A stretch of DNA of 64,000 nucleotides from Rheinheimera sp. (GTDB lineage: Bacteria > Pseudomonadota > Gammaproteobacteria > Enterobacterales > Alteromonadaceae), in NCBI RefSeq assembly GCF_030824435.1, contig NZ_JAVBXS010000020.1, positions 1-64,000 of the forward strand, given 5' to 3'. The position numbers were made by a program, and so were the translations under genes. Shown in pieces: positions 62,085-64,000 of this stretch. Under the pieces are notes generated by a model that saw nothing but the letters and a program-made list of their open reading frames with translations, was not told the DNA's origin and ran no database searches. Position 1 is the stretch's first letter; each line of letters opens with the position of its first letter.

Positions 62085-62655
62085 CATTGCCCCCTGTAGG
62101 GATCAGAGCTGCCACTGTTTCAGCAGGTGCATGTTTTGTCATGTCATACAGCGTGTAAGACAAAGTAATGGTGCTGAATTGCTCCGGCAGAGCGGGATCC
62201 ACATAAAATTGTAATGGCATCAGTAGTTTCTGACCTGCAGTCAGAACCTGTTGGTTAAAGCAAAAACATTCCATCTTATTAAAGTACAAAGCGGCCTGAC
62301 CAGGTGACACCGAAGGCACCGCCTGCCCTGTCATAGTGTTTGCTGTTGGGTTTTGCGCTTCGTAATACACCAGTTTGATTTCGCCGGGATGTACCACGAT
62401 TTTTTGCGTTTGTGGCGCAAAAAGCCACGGCATATCGGCATTGGGCCTGGCCAGAAATTCAATAGTGACAGTCCTTTTGCCGTCTACCACTGCATTGTCA
62501 GCAGTGGCCGCCATAGTGCTGGTTTTGCCGTTGATGCCGGTTAAATCACAAAACACGTCATACAGCGGCACCAGCGCAAAACCAAAACCAAACATCAGCG
62601 CAGTTGCCAACAACAGACGTTTAATCAAAGGTTGATGATCAGGTTGCCGCTGCAT
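62077..62655 (-). CDS. ctaG: Cytochrome c oxidase assembly protein CtaG (Cox11)
   Basis: A 192-residue protein with one N-terminal transmembrane helix and a periplasmic immunoglobulin-like domain. The copper motif is FNKMECFCFNQQVL, with the conserved CFCF. LVPLYDVFCDLTGINGKT is the N-terminal signature. It delivers copper to the CuB site of subunit I. It lies between ctaD and ctaE, as is usual. Confidence 0.95.
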   Translation of the reverse strand: MQRQPDHQPLIKRLLLATALMFGFGFALVPLYDVFCDLTGINGKTSTMAATADNAVVDGKRTVTIEFLARPNADMPWLFAPQTQKIVVHPGEIKLVYYEAQNPTANTMTGQAVPSVSPGQAALYFNKMECFCFNQQVLTAGQKLLMPLQFYVDPALPEQFSTITLSYTLYDMTKHAPAETVAALIPTGGNDE

Positions 62656-62665
62656 CAGACTGCTC

Positions 62666-64000
62666 CTATTTCACTTCCGGTGGTGTGGTAAAACTGTGAT
62701 AAGGCGGTGGTGACGATAAAGTCCACTCCAAACCTTCAGCGCCTTCCCACACCTGATTTGTGGCTTTTTCGCCACCTTTAATACATTTCACTAATACCCA
62801 GACAAACAACAGCTGGGACAGGCCAAAGGCAAAACCACCAATGCTGATAAAAGCATTAAAATCAGCAAATTGCAGTGCGTAGTCAGGGATCCGTCTTGGC
62901 ATACCTGCCAAACCGACAAAATGCATCGGGAAAAACAACATATTGACGGAAATCAGCGAACACCAGAAATGCCATTGCCCCAGGGTTTCGTCGTACATAT
63001 GGCCTGTCCATTTTGGCAACCAATAATAAGCAGCAGCCAGAATGGAAAAGATGGCACCTGTTACCAGCACATAATGGAAATGCGCCACCACAAAATAAGT
63101 GTCGTGGTACTGGAAGTCCGCCGGAGTAATAGCCAGCATCAAACCGGAAAAACCACCTATGGTAAACAGCACAATAAAGGCCAGCGCAAACATCATCGGT
63201 GTTTCAAAGGTCATGGCGCCTTTCCACATAGTGGCCACCCAGTTAAACACTTTGACCCCTGTTGGCACTGCAATCAGCATGGTGCAATACATAAAAAACA
63301 GTTCAGCGAATACCGGCATGCCGGTGGTGAACATATGGTGCGCCCAGACTAAAAACGACAACAAAGCAATACTTGAAGTGGCATACACCATAGAGGCGTA
63401 ACCAAACAGCGGCTTACGGGCAAAAGTAGGCACTATGCTGGAGACAATACCAAAGGCAGGCAGAATCATGATGTACACTTCGGGATGACCAAAAAACCAG
63501 AAAATATGCTGGAATAACACAGGGTCACCGCCACCGGCGGCATCAAAAAAGCTGGTGCCAAAATATTTGTCGGTCAGCACCATAGTGACAGTGCCAGCCA
63601 GCACCGGCATCACTGCTATCAGCAAATAAGCGGTAATTAACCAGGTCCAGACAAACAACGGCATTTTCATCCAGGTCATGCCTGGAGCACGCAGGTTAAA
63701 AATGGTCACAATGACGTTAATTGCGCCCATAATCGACGAAATACCCATGATATGCACTGAAAACACAAACAAAGCCGTGCTATCACCACTGTATTTTGTT
63801 GATAAAGGTGCGTAAAAAGTCCAGCCAAAACCAGGCCCGCCGCCTTCCATAAACAAAGATGCCAGCAAAATGGCAAAAGCAAATGGCAAAATCCAGAAGC
63901 TCCAGTTGTTCATCCGTGGCAACGCCATATCAGGCGCACCAATCATCATCGGAATCAACCAGTTAGCCAAACCAGTAAAAGCTGGCATCACAGCGCCAAA
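62666..64000 (-). CDS. ctaD: Cytochrome c oxidase subunit I, 5' end outside window
   Basis: A partial gene: 444 C-terminal residues are present and the reading frame continues past base 64000 (first visible residues FGAVMPAF). CuB and haem ligands are visible in FWFFGHPEVYIMILPAFGIV, VWAHHMFTTGMPVF and YFVVAHFHYVLVTGAIFSIL. The segment HPEVY holds the His-Tyr cross-link. It catalyses O2 reduction and proton pumping. Subunit II (ctaC) is expected upstream, beyond the window. Confidence 0.97.
   Translation of the reverse strand, partial: FGAVMPAFTGLANWLIPMMIGAPDMALPRMNNWSFWILPFAFAILLASLFMEGGGPGFGWTFYAPLSTKYSGDSTALFVFSVHIMGISSIMGAINVIVTIFNLRAPGMTWMKMPLFVWTWLITAYLLIAVMPVLAGTVTMVLTDKYFGTSFFDAAGGGDPVLFQHIFWFFGHPEVYIMILPAFGIVSSIVPTFARKPLFGYASMVYATSSIALLSFLVWAHHMFTTGMPVFAELFFMYCTMLIAVPTGVKVFNWVATMWKGAMTFETPMMFALAFIVLFTIGGFSGLMLAITPADFQYHDTYFVVAHFHYVLVTGAIFSILAAAYYWLPKWTGHMYDETLGQWHFWCSLISVNMLFFPMHFVGLAGMPRRIPDYALQFADFNAFISIGGFAFGLSQLLFVWVLVKCIKGGEKATNQVWEGAEGLEWTLSSPPPYHSFTTPPEVK

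Overview
The window is a chromosomal segment of a gammaproteobacterium. Gene content and gene order suggest the Alteromonadales/Chromatiaceae side of the class, and the protein sequences look most like Rheinheimera or a close relative; this is an inference from recall, not a database result. The order nudE-yrfG-hslR-hslO-pckA-envZ-ompR-greB-tex-bioH-comF(gntX)-nfuA matches the Escherichia coli minute 75-76 region. Other E. coli neighbourhoods are also kept: hemE-nudC-rsd, fkpA-slyX-yheV-yheS-yheT-yheU, and murI beside an rRNA-type promoter. I see no tRNA, rRNA body, CRISPR array, complete insertion sequence or prophage.

Layout. 1-311: an rRNA-like promoter pointing left out of the window. 312-7746: a membrane-anchored RNA-binding protein, murI, trmA, the divergent fabR/desaturase pair with its operator, sthA, and a Sel1/TonB-domain protein. 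7849-10661: hemE, a candidate small RNA, nudC and rsd. 10772-15992: fkpA, a WD40 lipoprotein, slyX, yheV, yheS, a TIGR02444 protein and a DUF3149 micro-protein. 16119-18355: palindromic tandem repeats and a two-gene GMC dehydrogenase. 18454-21861: yheT, yheU, cysQ, nudE and yrfG. 21963-25678: an accessory island with a PadR/HAAS pair under a perfect palindrome, an IS-end-like remnant, a highly structured dispersed repeat, and two orphan genes with integron-cassette-like flanks. 25679-37288: a complete twelve-gene type II secretion cluster (gspC to gspN). 37445-49289: hslR, hslO, pckA, ompR-envZ, two small envelope proteins, an MscS channel, a thiolase, greB and tex. 49487-57047: a SprA-like/rod-like pair, bioH, comF, an M14 peptidase, nfuA, a small membrane protein and a polysaccharide deacetylase. 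57078-64000: an aa3-type cytochrome c oxidase cluster (SCO, cyoE, ctaA, an unknown, SURF1, DUF2909, ctaE, ctaG, partial ctaD).

Most of the window is housekeeping: redox and NAD(P) balance (sthA, nudC, nudE), membrane lipid desaturation under FabR, protein folding and stress (fkpA, hslR, hslO), transcription (rsd, greB, tex, ompR-envZ), secretion (gsp) and terminal respiration with its haem A and copper assembly factors. The least explained part is 22.9-25.7 kb. There an AT-rich membrane-protein gene sits between exactly complementary 9-mers at the positions expected for an integron gene cassette, preceded by an attC-like bulged hairpin, with no integrase in view. Several small or chimeric proteins also look under-described: a two-transmembrane RRM protein, a desaturase with a long coiled-coil tail, a 96-residue periplasmic protein made of two C-x20-C repeats, and a HExxH SprA-like protein beside a flagellar-rod-like protein.
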